DNA of 64,000 nucleotides from Guptibacillus spartinae (GTDB lineage Bacteria; Bacillota; Bacilli; Bacillales; Guptibacillaceae): contig NZ_JAQQWU010000001.1 in assembly GCF_028610625.1 (NCBI RefSeq), positions 310,001 to 374,000 on the forward strand. The letters run 5' to 3'. The position numbers and the translations under genes are program-made. The notes beneath the pieces were generated by a model. It was not told where the DNA came from. It did no database searches and saw only the letters and a program-made list of their open reading frames with translations. The number at the start of each line of letters is the position of its first letter. Positions within the stretch are counted from its first letter, which is position 1. This document shows positions 15,536-23,762 of this stretch, piece after piece.

Positions 15536-16090
15536 ATGAAGAAACGCATCCATAGTAGAGAGACAGAAGCAGCAGCAAAAGCCCTAATAAAAGAACGTGG
15601 CGTGACAATAGAGGATATTGCCGAAATTGTTTACGAAATGCAATATCCTTATGTAGATGAGCTATCCATGGATGATTGTTTGGAAAGTGTTGAAGCCGTT
15701 TTAACGAAGCGTGAAATTCAGCATGCTGTTCTTGTAGGCGTTGAGTTGGACAAGCTAGCTGAGCAGGGAAAACTTTCAGAACCACTTCAATCAATCGTGG
15801 AAACGGATGAAGGCTTATTTGGCGTTGATGAAACAATTGCCCTCGGTGCCGTGTTTGGCTACGGTAGTATTGCCGTAACGACATTTGGTCACCTTGATAA
15901 ACAAAAGTTTGGTATTATTGAAAAGCTTGATACGAAAGTGGGCGAAAGCGTCCATACTTTCCTTGATGATCTCATTGCAAGCATTGCCGCAAACGCCTCA
16001 AGTCGCCTTGCACATCGCCTTCGAGATCGAGAAGAAGCATTAGATAAGGAAGAACGTGAAAAGCGGGATAAAGAAGAACGAATTGGCTAA
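15536..16090 (+). CDS. yutG: Phosphatidylglycerophosphatase A family protein YutG
   Basis: A 184-residue PgpA-fold protein. Recognisable blocks are ERGVTIEDIAEIVYEMQ, SVEAVLTKREIQHAVLVG and ETDEGLFGVDETIALG, closely matching B. subtilis YutG. PgpA proteins dephosphorylate phosphatidylglycerophosphate; the Bacillus cytosolic type lacks the E. coli membrane anchor, so the physiological substrate is less certain. Start ATG 15536 follows GAGAGGGG. A charged tail (REEALDKEEREKRDKEER) extends beyond the usual end. It is monocistronic, between a sigma-A promoter and a terminator. Confidence 0.82.
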   Translation: MKKRIHSRETEAAAKALIKERGVTIEDIAEIVYEMQYPYVDELSMDDCLESVEAVLTKREIQHAVLVGVELDKLAEQGKLSEPLQSIVETDEGLFGVDETIALGAVFGYGSIAVTTFGHLDKQKFGIIEKLDTKVGESVHTFLDDLIASIAANASSRLAHRLRDREEALDKEEREKRDKEERIG

Positions 16091-16092
16091 AC

Positions 16093-16122
16093 AAAAGGGC
16101 ATCATCTTGGTGCCCTTTTTCT
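16093..16122 (+). terminator. Rho-independent terminator
   Basis: 9-base arms (16093-16101 and 16111-16119) and a T run after yutG. Confidence 0.75.
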
Positions 16123-16142
16123 ATTATTTTCTAAAGAAAGGA

Positions 16143-16172
16143 TTGACAATGATTTATCGATTCCTGTATATT
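16143..16172 (+). promoter_or_regulatory. Sigma-A promoter of the tRNA-Val gene
   Basis: TTGACA, 18-base spacer, TATATT. It lies 22 bases upstream of the mature tRNA 5' end. Confidence 0.75.
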
Positions 16173-16194
16173 AATAGATGTCCTTACATAAATT

Positions 16195-16270
16195 GATCCG
16201 TTAGCTCAGTTGGGAGAGCGCTACCTTGACAGGGTAGAGGTCGTTGGTTCGAGCCCAATACGGATCACCA
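16195..16270 (+). tRNA. tRNA-Val (anticodon GAC)
   Basis: 76-base cloverleaf with a perfect 7-bp acceptor stem (GATCCGT / ACGGATC), the D arm TTAGCTCAGTTGGGAG, an anticodon stem CTACC/GGTAG around TTGACAG (anticodon GAC at 16228-16230), TTCGAGC in the T arm and an encoded CCA end. It is a single tRNA with its own promoter and terminator. Confidence 0.97.
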
Positions 16271-16284
16271 TACATAACAATTCC

Positions 16285-16317
16285 AAGCTGCAACTCAATT
16301 GAGTTGCAGCTTTTTTA
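16285..16317 (+). terminator. Terminator of tRNA-Val
   Basis: Perfect 14-base arms (16285-16298 and 16299-16312) followed by T6. Confidence 0.85.
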
Positions 16318-16323
16318 TAATGT

Positions 16324-16620
16324 CTAAAACTCTGGTAAATGATCAAAGTTGTTTTCTTTCATTCCATCAGGTTCGCTACAGATGATTTCTCTTCCATACT
16401 TTTCGAAAACATCTACACCAGAAATCATCCCGTTCTTTGCTTCTTCTAGGGCTTGAAGGTAATCGAGCTCTTCACCCGTATTGGTTTTAAACGCTATGAG
16501 ATCCCCATCATCATTTTTTCTAACTGCGGTAATCATTCGAGCATTTTCTTTCGTTTTTCGTTGATTGTCATTTGCCGCATTTCGAATATATTCTTCGTAT
16601 ACTTCATTAAATCGGTCCAT
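16324..16620 (-). CDS. DUF3892 family small protein
   Basis: A 98-residue soluble protein. The region MITAVRKNDDGDLIAFKTNTGEELDYLQALEEAKNG has the pattern of DUF3892 (a short beta unit with I-x-A-V-R-K/N and an L-x-x-A-x-x-x-A-K segment), and the tail continues with GVDVFEKYGREIICSEPDG. No biochemical function is known for this family. ATG 16620 is used, with AAGGA upstream; a GTG at 16629 is too close to the ribosome site. It lies 15 bases downstream of the secreted-protein gene on the same strand and is probably cotranscribed. Confidence 0.7.
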   Translation of the reverse strand: MDRFNEVYEEYIRNAANDNQRKTKENARMITAVRKNDDGDLIAFKTNTGEELDYLQALEEAKNGMISGVDVFEKYGREIICSEPDGMKENNFDHLPEF

Positions 16621-16635
16621 TTTCTTCACATCCTT

Positions 16636-17460
16636 CTAATGATTTGCGATCTTCAATAAACTTGGGCTTTCAAGTTCCCATCGATTTGAAATCGGATTCT
16701 TTGTTGCAGTCAGTTTAATCGTAGTATGAATAACCCCGGTATCTATAATATAAACTTCAACCTTTGCTTGGAGATGATGAACATGAGGGGTTGTTGCGCT
16801 TCTATGAACCGTCCATTTTGTTACTGTTAGTCGTGAAAGTGAATCGTAATCCTGAGATGTTAAATTTTTAGAAAGGACTTTCCTAAGTACGGTAGTATCT
16901 GAATTATTTATGGCAAGCATCATTATTTCAACCAGTTGTTCTGGAGTTGCTGACATGATGCCTTCATCTAGCTTACCAGCAGCTTTAAGAATCATTAACT
17001 GATGAGCTGGATCAGGAGTTGGCGTTTTATGGGTGGTGCTATTAAGAAAGTGGAGACAGAAGTGCCCGTTGAATCCATTATCCAGTGCTCCAGCCCCGTG
17101 AGGCATACCGTTCATTGAAGCCGCTATCGTTCTTCCTTTATGAAGAACAATAACGGCTCGTCGTTTCCAACTCCACTCTTTATAAATATCTTTTAATATT
17201 TCTGTATCTTCTTTCGTAAGAGGTTGTATATCGGCATGGTGACTACCAGCGCGTCGTTGTACTCGAAATGTTTGTCCACTTTCAATATCAGTTATGGTAA
17301 AAATCGCTTTTCGTGGGATTACTTTATCTACTTTTTCCCAGGGGAGAAGCGCAATTTCACTATCAATCGGCACAAGATCATAGAAGGGTTCTATTGCAAA
17401 AATACTTTCAGAAAAGTAAAAAATGAAAATGATGGTTGGAAATATGAATACCCGTTTCAT
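16636..17460 (-). CDS. Secreted protein with GFNGHFCLHF motif, unknown
   Basis: A 274-residue exported protein. Residues 1-22 form a signal peptide (KRVFIFPTIIFIFYFSESIFA). The mature part has FRVQRRAGSHHADIQPLT, WSWKRRAVIV, SMNGMPHGAGALDNGFNGHFCLHF and HQLMILKAAGKL, a conserved block with His, Cys and Ser that I have seen in exported Firmicutes proteins of unknown role. A C-terminal SnoaL/NTF2-like or DUF-like domain of about 90 residues may follow. The HG...GHFC pattern recalls L,D-transpeptidase motifs, but the order is not convincing. It is divergent from the VanW gene, which suggests cell-wall work. Confidence 0.55.
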   Translation of the reverse strand: MKRVFIFPTIIFIFYFSESIFAIEPFYDLVPIDSEIALLPWEKVDKVIPRKAIFTITDIESGQTFRVQRRAGSHHADIQPLTKEDTEILKDIYKEWSWKRRAVIVLHKGRTIAASMNGMPHGAGALDNGFNGHFCLHFLNSTTHKTPTPDPAHQLMILKAAGKLDEGIMSATPEQLVEIMMLAINNSDTTVLRKVLSKNLTSQDYDSLSRLTVTKWTVHRSATTPHVHHLQAKVEVYIIDTGVIHTTIKLTATKNPISNRWELESPSLLKIANH

Positions 17461-17577
17461 TAGCTCCCCCTTTTCTTGTTCATCCTCTTTATTTTGCTCA
17501 AGCGATTTTGAACTATTCGATTTTATAAAATTGACTTATGACGCATACTACAACCGAGTTCGAAAGGGGGACGAGAA

Positions 17578-18411
17578 ATGATTTCTTTATTATTAGCGTT
17601 ATCACTCGCCTATTCTGATGCAGAACAGATGATTATTCATAAGGAAGAAAGCAAACCGATTGTTATTAAAAAAAGTAATCTATTTCATGAATGGATTGGC
17701 TATCCTTTTTACGATGAAAATCAACTGAATGCTTTAATGAATAAAGTGGATTCATCGATTCAAAAGCAGCCCCAAAATGCCTACCTTGATGATGGGGGAG
17801 TGATTAGAGAAGGGGTTAACGGCTATCGCTTAAACAAAGAAAAATTTCAAATGAAGATGTTAGAAACGATCTACCAAGAGGGAACAACGTGGATGGTACC
17901 TGAGGTTAAAGTTCAATATCCAAGAGTGAATGCAGAGTTACTTGCCTCCATTCAAAGAAAACAACTAGGTGCTTTTGTGACTCACTTTAAAAAAGCAAAC
18001 ATTGAACGAACGACTAATATTGTATTAGCTGCCCAAGCGATTAATAATACCGTTGTGTTTCCGGGTGAAACGTTTTCGTTTAATCAGACGGTTGGGAAAC
18101 GAACAAAGGAGAGAGGCTATTTACCTGCTCCAATCATTATTAGAGGTGAATTGTCTGAAGGAATCGGTGGTGGAATTTGTCAAGTATCCTCTACTTTATT
18201 TAATGCCGTTGATCGGGCAGGCGTACAGATTGTGGAACGCTATTCTCACAGTCGGAGTGTTCCCTACGTGAAGCCAGGTCGAGATGCAACCGTAAGCTGG
18301 TATGGACCTGATTTTTCTTTCCGAAACGATCGTCATCAGCCCCTGCTTATCAGAGCTAAAGTCGTAAACGGATCTGTGGTGATTCGTATTTTTTCAACTG
18401 AAGATGAGTGA
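17578..18411 (+). CDS. VanW family protein
   Basis: A 277-residue protein with a short hydrophobic N-terminus. Residues about 130-270 form a VanW domain: AAQAINNTVVFPGETFSFNQTVGKRT, then GYLPAPIIIRGELSEGIGG, GGICQVSSTLFNA and RYSHSRSVPYVKPGRDATVSW are hallmarks of the family. VanW-like proteins are exported, wall-associated and often linked to sporulation or vancomycin-resistance loci; their activity is unknown. ATG 17578 follows AAAGGGGGACG. It is divergent from the secreted unknown gene at 16636, with about 115 bases between, and precedes the sensor kinase on the same strand but with its own spacing. Confidence 0.82.
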   Translation: MISLLLALSLAYSDAEQMIIHKEESKPIVIKKSNLFHEWIGYPFYDENQLNALMNKVDSSIQKQPQNAYLDDGGVIREGVNGYRLNKEKFQMKMLETIYQEGTTWMVPEVKVQYPRVNAELLASIQRKQLGAFVTHFKKANIERTTNIVLAAQAINNTVVFPGETFSFNQTVGKRTKERGYLPAPIIIRGELSEGIGGGICQVSSTLFNAVDRAGVQIVERYSHSRSVPYVKPGRDATVSWYGPDFSFRNDRHQPLLIRAKVVNGSVVIRIFSTEDE

Positions 18412-18433
18412 CGGTTATTAACAGTCTTTATCT

Positions 18434-18462
18434 GTTAAGTTCTCAAGGAGTAGTGGTATAAT
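18434..18462 (+). promoter_or_regulatory. Extended -10 promoter of the sensor kinase
   Basis: TATAAT at 18457-18462 preceded by TGG (extended -10); the -35 is weak. It lies 30 bases upstream of the kinase start. Confidence 0.5.
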
Positions 18463-18491
18463 TGAATTATTATACTTAAAGGAGACCGCGT

Positions 18492-20342
18492 ATGGAAAAT
18501 GAAAAGAAACAAAAACCAAAATACTCCATACTGATAAACGGTTCTGAGATGGAAAGGGAAGATTTGGCCCTTGAACTAATGGAGAAAAGCCAAAAGCTTG
18601 ATCATATTTTTAATCATTCAAGAGATGGTATGACTCTCTCCGATCAACATGGAAGCCTGATTGAAATCAATCAGGCTTGTTGCGATATTTTTGAATTGGA
18701 TATGGAATCGATACATTCAAAAAAAATCGGGCATCATGTGGCTCCTGAAGGTATAAGGACGTTTCGTCAAATGAAAAGAGAGTTAGTCGAAAAAGGATAT
18801 GTCATTGAAACCCTACCTGTCATACTTGAAAATGGAAAGTGTAAATCTGTGGAATTATCAATTACTTATAAGGTTTATCGAGATTTGAATTTATCCATCA
18901 TTCGGGATGTCACGGATGAACAGATGTTGCTAGCTCAGTTGGTAGAAAATAAAGATAAATTAGCAAGTATTTTTGAAAATGCGCTTGATGGTATCTTAAT
19001 CTGGAATAATGAGCGAATGATCATTGATGCTAATCCTGCAGCGTGCCAGCTATTTAACACGACTCTAGAAAGAATGAAAACCTATAATTTATTTGATTTT
19101 CTGGAAGGGAACAACCTATCCATTGGGAAGGCTTTTCAGGAAAAGCTAGAGCGTGAAGGAGAGGTACGAGGCGACATTCAGTTTACCATGCCTGGGGGAG
19201 AAAAAAAGCAACTTGAATTCACAACGAAAAAAAGTGTTGCAGGAAATATGTATTTAACGATTTACCGTGATATTACCCCTACAACCCAAATGATTCAAGA
19301 GCTACAGCGGAGTGAAGAGCGATTTCGTCATCTATTTGAAAAAGCGTTAGATGGGATGGCTATTCTAAATGAAAATGGTCATTTCATTAAGGTGAATAGC
19401 GCCTTTTGTAAAATATTTGAAGTCGAAGAAGAGCAAATACGATCTAGACATTATTCTCATCTTGAAAATGGCTGTGATATTATTTGGGATAATGCTGCCG
19501 AGTTAGGAAGGAGTGGGGAAGGACAAAGAGTTTCGAGCAATGACGAACTGAACTATTTCAGCTTTACATTAAGTTATCATATTTATCCCAATCATCATCT
19601 TGTTATTGTTCGTGACATAACAGAGATCAAGAATGCAGAGGAAGATCTGCGTCAGACAGAAACGAGTAATGTTCTCGGCGATCTTGCTGCAAGCGTTGCA
19701 CATGAAATTCGAAATCCTTTATCTACGATTAAAGGGTTTCTTCAATTACTTGATGGAAATGAAGGTGTGAATCAGGAGCTTCTAAACGTGGTTGGGGAAG
19801 AGATGAATGAATTAGAAGGAACTATAAACGAATTCCTCCTTCTTTCAAAACGAGAATATGTAACATACGAAGTGGTAAATTTGAATGAATTAATTGCTGA
19901 ATTGGTAGAGCACTTATCTCAGAAAGCGGCTGATCGAAATATTAATATCATTGAGATTTATCAAAATGTGGATATCGAGTGCGTTTGTATTCGTTCTCAC
20001 GTGAAGCAAGTATTGACTAATCTGATCAATAATGGAATAGAGGCTATGCCAAATGGTGGTCAGTTAAAGACAACGTTGATGAAAGCTGAGAACGGCGATA
20101 TTATAATTGAAGTGATTGACCATGGAGAAGGAATACCTGAGCATTTAATTAATCGTTTAGGAGAGCCGTATTATCAAACCACTGAAAAGGGAACAGGCCT
20201 TGGATTAATGGTGAGCTATAAAGTTATTAAAGAACACGGTGGTCGAATTGAGGTAACGAGTCGAGAAGGCAAAGGAACGGTTTTTCGTATTAGGTTACCA
20301 GCAAATCAGCCATTCGTTTATACAGAGGGGGAAGAGAATTGA
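18492..20342 (+). CDS. Cytosolic PAS-domain sensor histidine kinase, sporulation-kinase type
   Basis: 616 residues without membrane segments. Three PAS domains (about 33-140, 155-262 and 275-385) share the opening IFENALDG/NHSRDG/EKALDG. The HisKA box has phospho-acceptor His404 in SVAHEIRNPLSTIKGFLQL, and the ATPase has an N box (NLINNGIEAMPNGG), DHGEGIP and GTGLGLMV. The VAHEIRNP...GFLQL form is that of the B. subtilis KinA-KinE phosphorelay kinases. No response regulator is next to it, which fits a Spo0F-feeding orphan kinase. AAAGGAG lies 7 bases before ATG 18492. It overlaps the following VOC gene at TTGA. Confidence 0.88.
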   Translation: MENEKKQKPKYSILINGSEMEREDLALELMEKSQKLDHIFNHSRDGMTLSDQHGSLIEINQACCDIFELDMESIHSKKIGHHVAPEGIRTFRQMKRELVEKGYVIETLPVILENGKCKSVELSITYKVYRDLNLSIIRDVTDEQMLLAQLVENKDKLASIFENALDGILIWNNERMIIDANPAACQLFNTTLERMKTYNLFDFLEGNNLSIGKAFQEKLEREGEVRGDIQFTMPGGEKKQLEFTTKKSVAGNMYLTIYRDITPTTQMIQELQRSEERFRHLFEKALDGMAILNENGHFIKVNSAFCKIFEVEEEQIRSRHYSHLENGCDIIWDNAAELGRSGEGQRVSSNDELNYFSFTLSYHIYPNHHLVIVRDITEIKNAEEDLRQTETSNVLGDLAASVAHEIRNPLSTIKGFLQLLDGNEGVNQELLNVVGEEMNELEGTINEFLLLSKREYVTYEVVNLNELIAELVEHLSQKAADRNINIIEIYQNVDIECVCIRSHVKQVLTNLINNGIEAMPNGGQLKTTLMKAENGDIIIEVIDHGEGIPEHLINRLGEPYYQTTEKGTGLGLMVSYKVIKEHGGRIEVTSREGKGTVFRIRLPANQPFVYTEGEEN

Positions 20343-20719
20343 TCGAAATTCAACGGATACACCATGTTAGCTTAGCCGTTACAGACATTGAGCAGGCGAA
20401 AAATTTTTATAAAGACATCTTATGTTTAGAAGAGATAGAACGGCCACAATTTGGTTTTCCTGGCGCCTGGTACCAAATTGGCAATCAGCAACTTCACCTT
20501 ATTGTTCATCCGGAGGCGGAGACGCTTCGTGCAACAAATGAATTATCCTCTAAGGAAGGTCATTTCGCCTTTCGCGTGAAGAGCTATGATGAGACGGTCC
20601 GCTGGCTGAAAGAAAAAGGTGTAGAAATTTATGAAAATCCAACGAGTAAAAGTGGTTTTGCTCAAATTTTTGTTGCCGATCCTGATGGCAATTTAATTGA
20701 ATTAAATACCGAACAATAG
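20339..20719 (+). CDS. VOC (glyoxalase/dioxygenase) family protein
   Basis: A 126-residue single VOC fold. Metal-site-type residues are His in RIHHVSLAVTDIEQAKNFY, His in NQQLHLIVHP, and Glu in DPDGNLIELN. Known relatives are glyoxalase-like or fosfomycin-resistance-like enzymes; the substrate cannot be deduced. The TTG start overlaps the kinase TGA stop (TTGA) behind GAGGGGGAAG, so translation is coupled to the sensor kinase. A ligand link between the two is possible but unproven. Confidence 0.8.
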   Translation: MIEIQRIHHVSLAVTDIEQAKNFYKDILCLEEIERPQFGFPGAWYQIGNQQLHLIVHPEAETLRATNELSSKEGHFAFRVKSYDETVRWLKEKGVEIYENPTSKSGFAQIFVADPDGNLIELNTEQ

Positions 20720-20757
20720 CAAAGAAGACGCCTCACAGGAGGCGTCTTCTTTGCTAT
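20716..20757. terminator. Bidirectional terminator
   Basis: Perfect 19-base arms (20716-20734 and 20739-20757), loop ACAG. It serves the VOC gene on plus and the 49-aa ORF on minus, whose stop lies in the stem. Confidence 0.75.
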
Positions 20758-20903
20758 TGATGGGAAGAAAATTCGTTGTTTTCACGTTGGGGATTAGCGC
20801 TTTTCTTCGCTTCCTTTACAACTTCCTTCGCTTTTTGAGCCCGGCGTTGGTCTTCTTTTGCTTTTTCTTCCATTTTTTTAATTTCTGCTCTCGTGTGCTC
20901 CAC
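20754..20903 (-). CDS. 49-aa charged helical small protein
   Basis: A clean frame from GTG 20903 to TAG 20754, with AGGAGG 8 bases upstream. The product begins MEHTRAEIKKMEEKAKEDQ and continues RRAQKAKEVVKEAKKS, almost entirely a charged amphipathic helix, ending in a polar tail. It is below usual gene-calling length. Convergent placement with the VOC gene and a shared terminator support it. The family is not recognised and there is no evidence for a specific role. Confidence 0.6.
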   Translation of the reverse strand: MEHTRAEIKKMEEKAKEDQRRAQKAKEVVKEAKKSANPQRENNEFSSHQ

Positions 20904-21060
20904 TTAGTTTGCCTCCTATATTTTATCTAGAATAAGATAAATGTTTATTTTACGAACTTTACCTTAATTTCTTATATGAATCAAGTGTTTTCTGTTTATT
21001 CCGACATTTAAATGGTTCTCTGAACATACAATGGAAGGGAATAAACAGAGGAGGATGATG

Positions 21061-21219
21061 ATGGTAGGTGTAGTGCTTACGTTGGTCGTACTTTTTCTCG
21101 GACTAGCTTTGTTTATAGGAGTAGTATGGACTGCCATAAAAGCCGATTCTGCAAAATCAGATTTAGAAATGATATGGGAAAAATATGAAGATGTGATTCG
21201 TAAGGAAGATGTGCTCTAG
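21061..21219 (+). CDS. Small single-pass membrane protein
   Basis: A 52-residue protein with one N-terminal transmembrane helix (VGVVLTLVVLFLGLALFIG) and a soluble acidic tail (SDLEMIWEKYEDVIRKEDVL). Upstream ATGs at 21031, 21055 and 21058 are possible; I chose 21061 because AGGAGG at 21049-21054 is 6 bases away. Unknown function. It is followed by a terminator, so it is a one-gene transcript. Confidence 0.6.
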   Translation: MVGVVLTLVVLFLGLALFIGVVWTAIKADSAKSDLEMIWEKYEDVIRKEDVL

Positions 21220-21241
21220 CCCATTAAAGGGCTTTTTTTTA
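21218..21241 (+). terminator. Rho-independent terminator
   Basis: Short AGCCC / GGGCT stem and T8 run after the small membrane protein gene. Confidence 0.7.
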
Positions 21242-21333
21242 TGGAGCTGTCTCGTGTAGCTACAAAGATCACGATTCGCGTGTTTTCATTCCAATGAAAC
21301 GGGGTATTTTAAATAAGAATTGAGGTGAGTGTA

Positions 21334-22407
21334 GTGGGGATACGGACGAAATTAAGAAGAAATCGTACTCAGAAAAAAGGCATGCCCCCAGGTTCTCTTG
21401 TATATATAGGAGACGATCAAACAGAAGAAGTGACAATGTCAGCTATGGCCTTTGATGCGAATGGAATGGACGCTTACGAAGATCTATCCATTGAAGAAAT
21501 AAAAACGGTAATTGATTCCGATAAAGTCACATGGGTAAATGTAAATGGTGTACATAATGTTCAACTGGTTGATCAGATAAGCAAACATGTGGGGCTTCAT
21601 CCCCTAACAACAGAAGATATTTTAAATACGGAACATCGACCAAAAATCGATTTTTTTGAAGATCATCTATTGGCGATTGTGAAAATGCTTCATTTACCTG
21701 AAGAAAGTCCAGATCTAGATGACGAGCAGGTTAGTTTTATATTAATGGAAAATACCGTGATCACCTTCCAGGAAAAGCGAGGCGATTTATTTGATCCCGT
21801 TCGTCTCCAACTTCAGGAAAGCAAAGGACGCATAAGGAAAAGCGGAGCTGATTTTCTTTTCTATTCATTACTCGATCTCATTTTTGACCAATACCTGATT
21901 ATCATGGATGAGATGGATGATCGTATTGCTCAGCTAGAAGGAATGATCATGGAAGATCCTGATAATCATTCGCTTCAAGATATTAATCAATATAAAAATA
22001 CAATTCTTCAACTAAAGAAAACCGTGTGGCCGGTAAGGGAAGTGGTCAATAAGTTAATCAATCGTAAAGTTTCTTACATAAAAGAAGATATCTCATTTTA
22101 CTTACAGGACATTCATGATCATATTGTTCAAGCAAACGATATGGTAGAAACTTCGAGAGGACAACTCTATGGTTTATTAGATGTGTATTATTCTAGTTTA
22201 AGTATGAAAATGAATGAAATTATGAAAGTCTTAACGATTGTCTCGACTATTTTTATTCCTCTCACGTTCATTGCAGGGATCTATGGCATGAATTTCGCCA
22301 ATATGCCTGAACTAGATTGGAAGTGGAGCTACCCTGCTGTATGGATTGTCATGCTCGTCATTACTGGATTAATGCTCGTTTACTTTAAACGCAAAAAATG
22401 GTTTTAG
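21334..22407 (+). CDS. corA: CorA-type magnesium/cobalt transporter
   Basis: A 357-residue CorA. It has a large cytosolic N-terminal domain (WVNVNGVHNVQLVDQI, HPLTTEDILNTEHRPKID), long helices, then two C-terminal membrane segments. The signature YGMNF-x-x-MPEL follows the first, at about residue 320. The family forms a pentameric Mg2+ channel in the membrane. Start GTG 21334 is preferred over GTG 21325 because GAGGTG (21322-21327) is 6 bases upstream. The stop overlaps the SDR ribosome site, so the SDR gene is likely cotranscribed. Confidence 0.92.
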   Translation: MGIRTKLRRNRTQKKGMPPGSLVYIGDDQTEEVTMSAMAFDANGMDAYEDLSIEEIKTVIDSDKVTWVNVNGVHNVQLVDQISKHVGLHPLTTEDILNTEHRPKIDFFEDHLLAIVKMLHLPEESPDLDDEQVSFILMENTVITFQEKRGDLFDPVRLQLQESKGRIRKSGADFLFYSLLDLIFDQYLIIMDEMDDRIAQLEGMIMEDPDNHSLQDINQYKNTILQLKKTVWPVREVVNKLINRKVSYIKEDISFYLQDIHDHIVQANDMVETSRGQLYGLLDVYYSSLSMKMNEIMKVLTIVSTIFIPLTFIAGIYGMNFANMPELDWKWSYPAVWIVMLVITGLMLVYFKRKKWF

Positions 22408-22419
22408 GAGGAAAAGTTG

Positions 22420-23151
22420 ATGGGAAAAGTTGCTGTTGTTACAGGTGCTGGTCATGGAATAGGGAGAGGCGTAGCGATTGCTTATAGCAAGCAGGGGTAT
22501 ATGGTGATCCTTGCTGATGTGAATGAAGAAGGATGCAAAGAAACTAAGAGTTTAATGGAAAAAAATGCTGCAGATATTATTCTAACGGATGTGAGTGACC
22601 CCGAGTCAATCACTAATCTTTTTTATAAAATAGAAGAGAAATATGGACGCATCGATGTTTTAATTAATAACGCAGGCTTATCAGAATTTAAGCAAATGGA
22701 TGAGCTAAGTGTTGATGAATGGGACAAAGTGATCAATACAAATTTACGAAGCGTTTTTCTTGGCTCACGTGCGGCAGCACGAGTCATGAGAAAACATAAT
22801 GGAGGATCAATCGTTAATATCGCATCTACTAGAGCAACGATGTCAGAACCAAATAGTGAAGCATATGCTGCTACGAAGGGTGGTATTGTAGCGCTTTCAC
22901 ATGCGCTTGCCATTTCACTTGCAGATGATCACATTACCGTTAATTCAATAAGCCCTGGTTGGATTGAAGTGGAAAATTATCATTCTCTACGAGAAGTGGA
23001 TCATGAGCAGCACCCATCAAAAAGAGTGGGGAAGCCGTCTGATATTGGACGTGCTTGTCTCTTTCTCACAAATGAAGAAAATGATTTCGTGACTGGAGAA
23101 AATCTTGTCGTCGACGGAGGCATGACTCGAAAAATGATTTATGAGCATTAA
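22420..23151 (+). CDS. Short-chain dehydrogenase/reductase
   Basis: A 243-residue classical SDR. The NAD(P) motif is TGAGHGIG near residue 9, with ADV at the second strand end, NNAG, and catalytic Ser plus YAATK (Y-x-x-x-K). The C-terminal block DGGMTR is usual for the family. The acidic D in LADVNEE suggests NAD(H) preference. Start ATG 22420 follows AGGAGG (22406-22411), which overlaps the corA stop. Substrate unknown. Confidence 0.88.
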   Translation: MGKVAVVTGAGHGIGRGVAIAYSKQGYMVILADVNEEGCKETKSLMEKNAADIILTDVSDPESITNLFYKIEEKYGRIDVLINNAGLSEFKQMDELSVDEWDKVINTNLRSVFLGSRAAARVMRKHNGGSIVNIASTRATMSEPNSEAYAATKGGIVALSHALAISLADDHITVNSISPGWIEVENYHSLREVDHEQHPSKRVGKPSDIGRACLFLTNEENDFVTGENLVVDGGMTRKMIYEH

Positions 23152-23253
23152 TTGACTAACAGTTAACGGACAATCCCCATTCATGTTACTATAAGAGCAG
23201 ACCTTCATTAGAGAAAATTTACAGGGCGAATCATGCTTGAGGGGACGTTTTAA

Positions 23254-23709
23254 ATGGCAAAACATATGGAATTACCTAATTTGTATGAAACAGGAATTGA
23301 AGATCTTGTGATTTCAGCAGAAAAAGTGGCTCATGTACAGCTGACGAATCCTTTGGAGCACGCGATGCTTATCTTGATCAAGTCAGGCTATTCATCGATA
23401 CCCGTATTAGATACAGAATATCGGCTAAAAGGATTGATCAGTCAGCCGCTCATCCTCGATTCAATTTTAGGAATTGAACGCATTGAATTTGAGAAGTTAA
23501 GTGAATTAGTCGTCGAAGAAGTCATGAATACGGATATACCATGTATTAATGAAAAGGATGGCTTTTTCAAAGGCTTGAAATTAGCCATTGATCATCCATT
23601 CCTTTGTGTTGTCGATGATGAAAATATCTTTAAAGGCATATTGACGAGAAGAGCACTTCTCAAGTTCGTTAATCGCTATTTGCACGAATCTTCTGTTCGA
23701 CAGTCGTAA
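23254..23709 (+). CDS. darB: c-di-AMP-binding CBS protein DarB (CbpB/YkuL)
   Basis: A 151-residue protein of two CBS domains, matching B. subtilis YkuL/DarB in length and text: ADKVAHVQ-like AEKVAHVQ, NPLEHAMLIL, IERIEFEKL and VEEVMNTDIP. DarB binds c-di-AMP. Its apo form activates the stringent-response enzyme Rel and, in B. subtilis, pyruvate carboxylase, tying potassium/c-di-AMP status to metabolism. Here the gene precedes ccpC, as in B. subtilis, but with three inserted genes between. GAGGGGACG precedes ATG 23254, and its own terminator follows. Confidence 0.86.
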   Translation: MAKHMELPNLYETGIEDLVISAEKVAHVQLTNPLEHAMLILIKSGYSSIPVLDTEYRLKGLISQPLILDSILGIERIEFEKLSELVVEEVMNTDIPCINEKDGFFKGLKLAIDHPFLCVVDDENIFKGILTRRALLKFVNRYLHESSVRQS

Positions 23710-23716
23710 TGGTTTA

Positions 23717-23740
23717 CCCGGTTCTTTAACCGGGCTTTTT
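23717..23740 (+). terminator. Rho-independent terminator
   Basis: Arms CCCGGTT / AACCGGG (23717-23723 and 23728-23734), then a T run; ends darB. Confidence 0.8.
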
Positions 23741-23762
23741 TACATAAGTGGAGATGAGAAAA

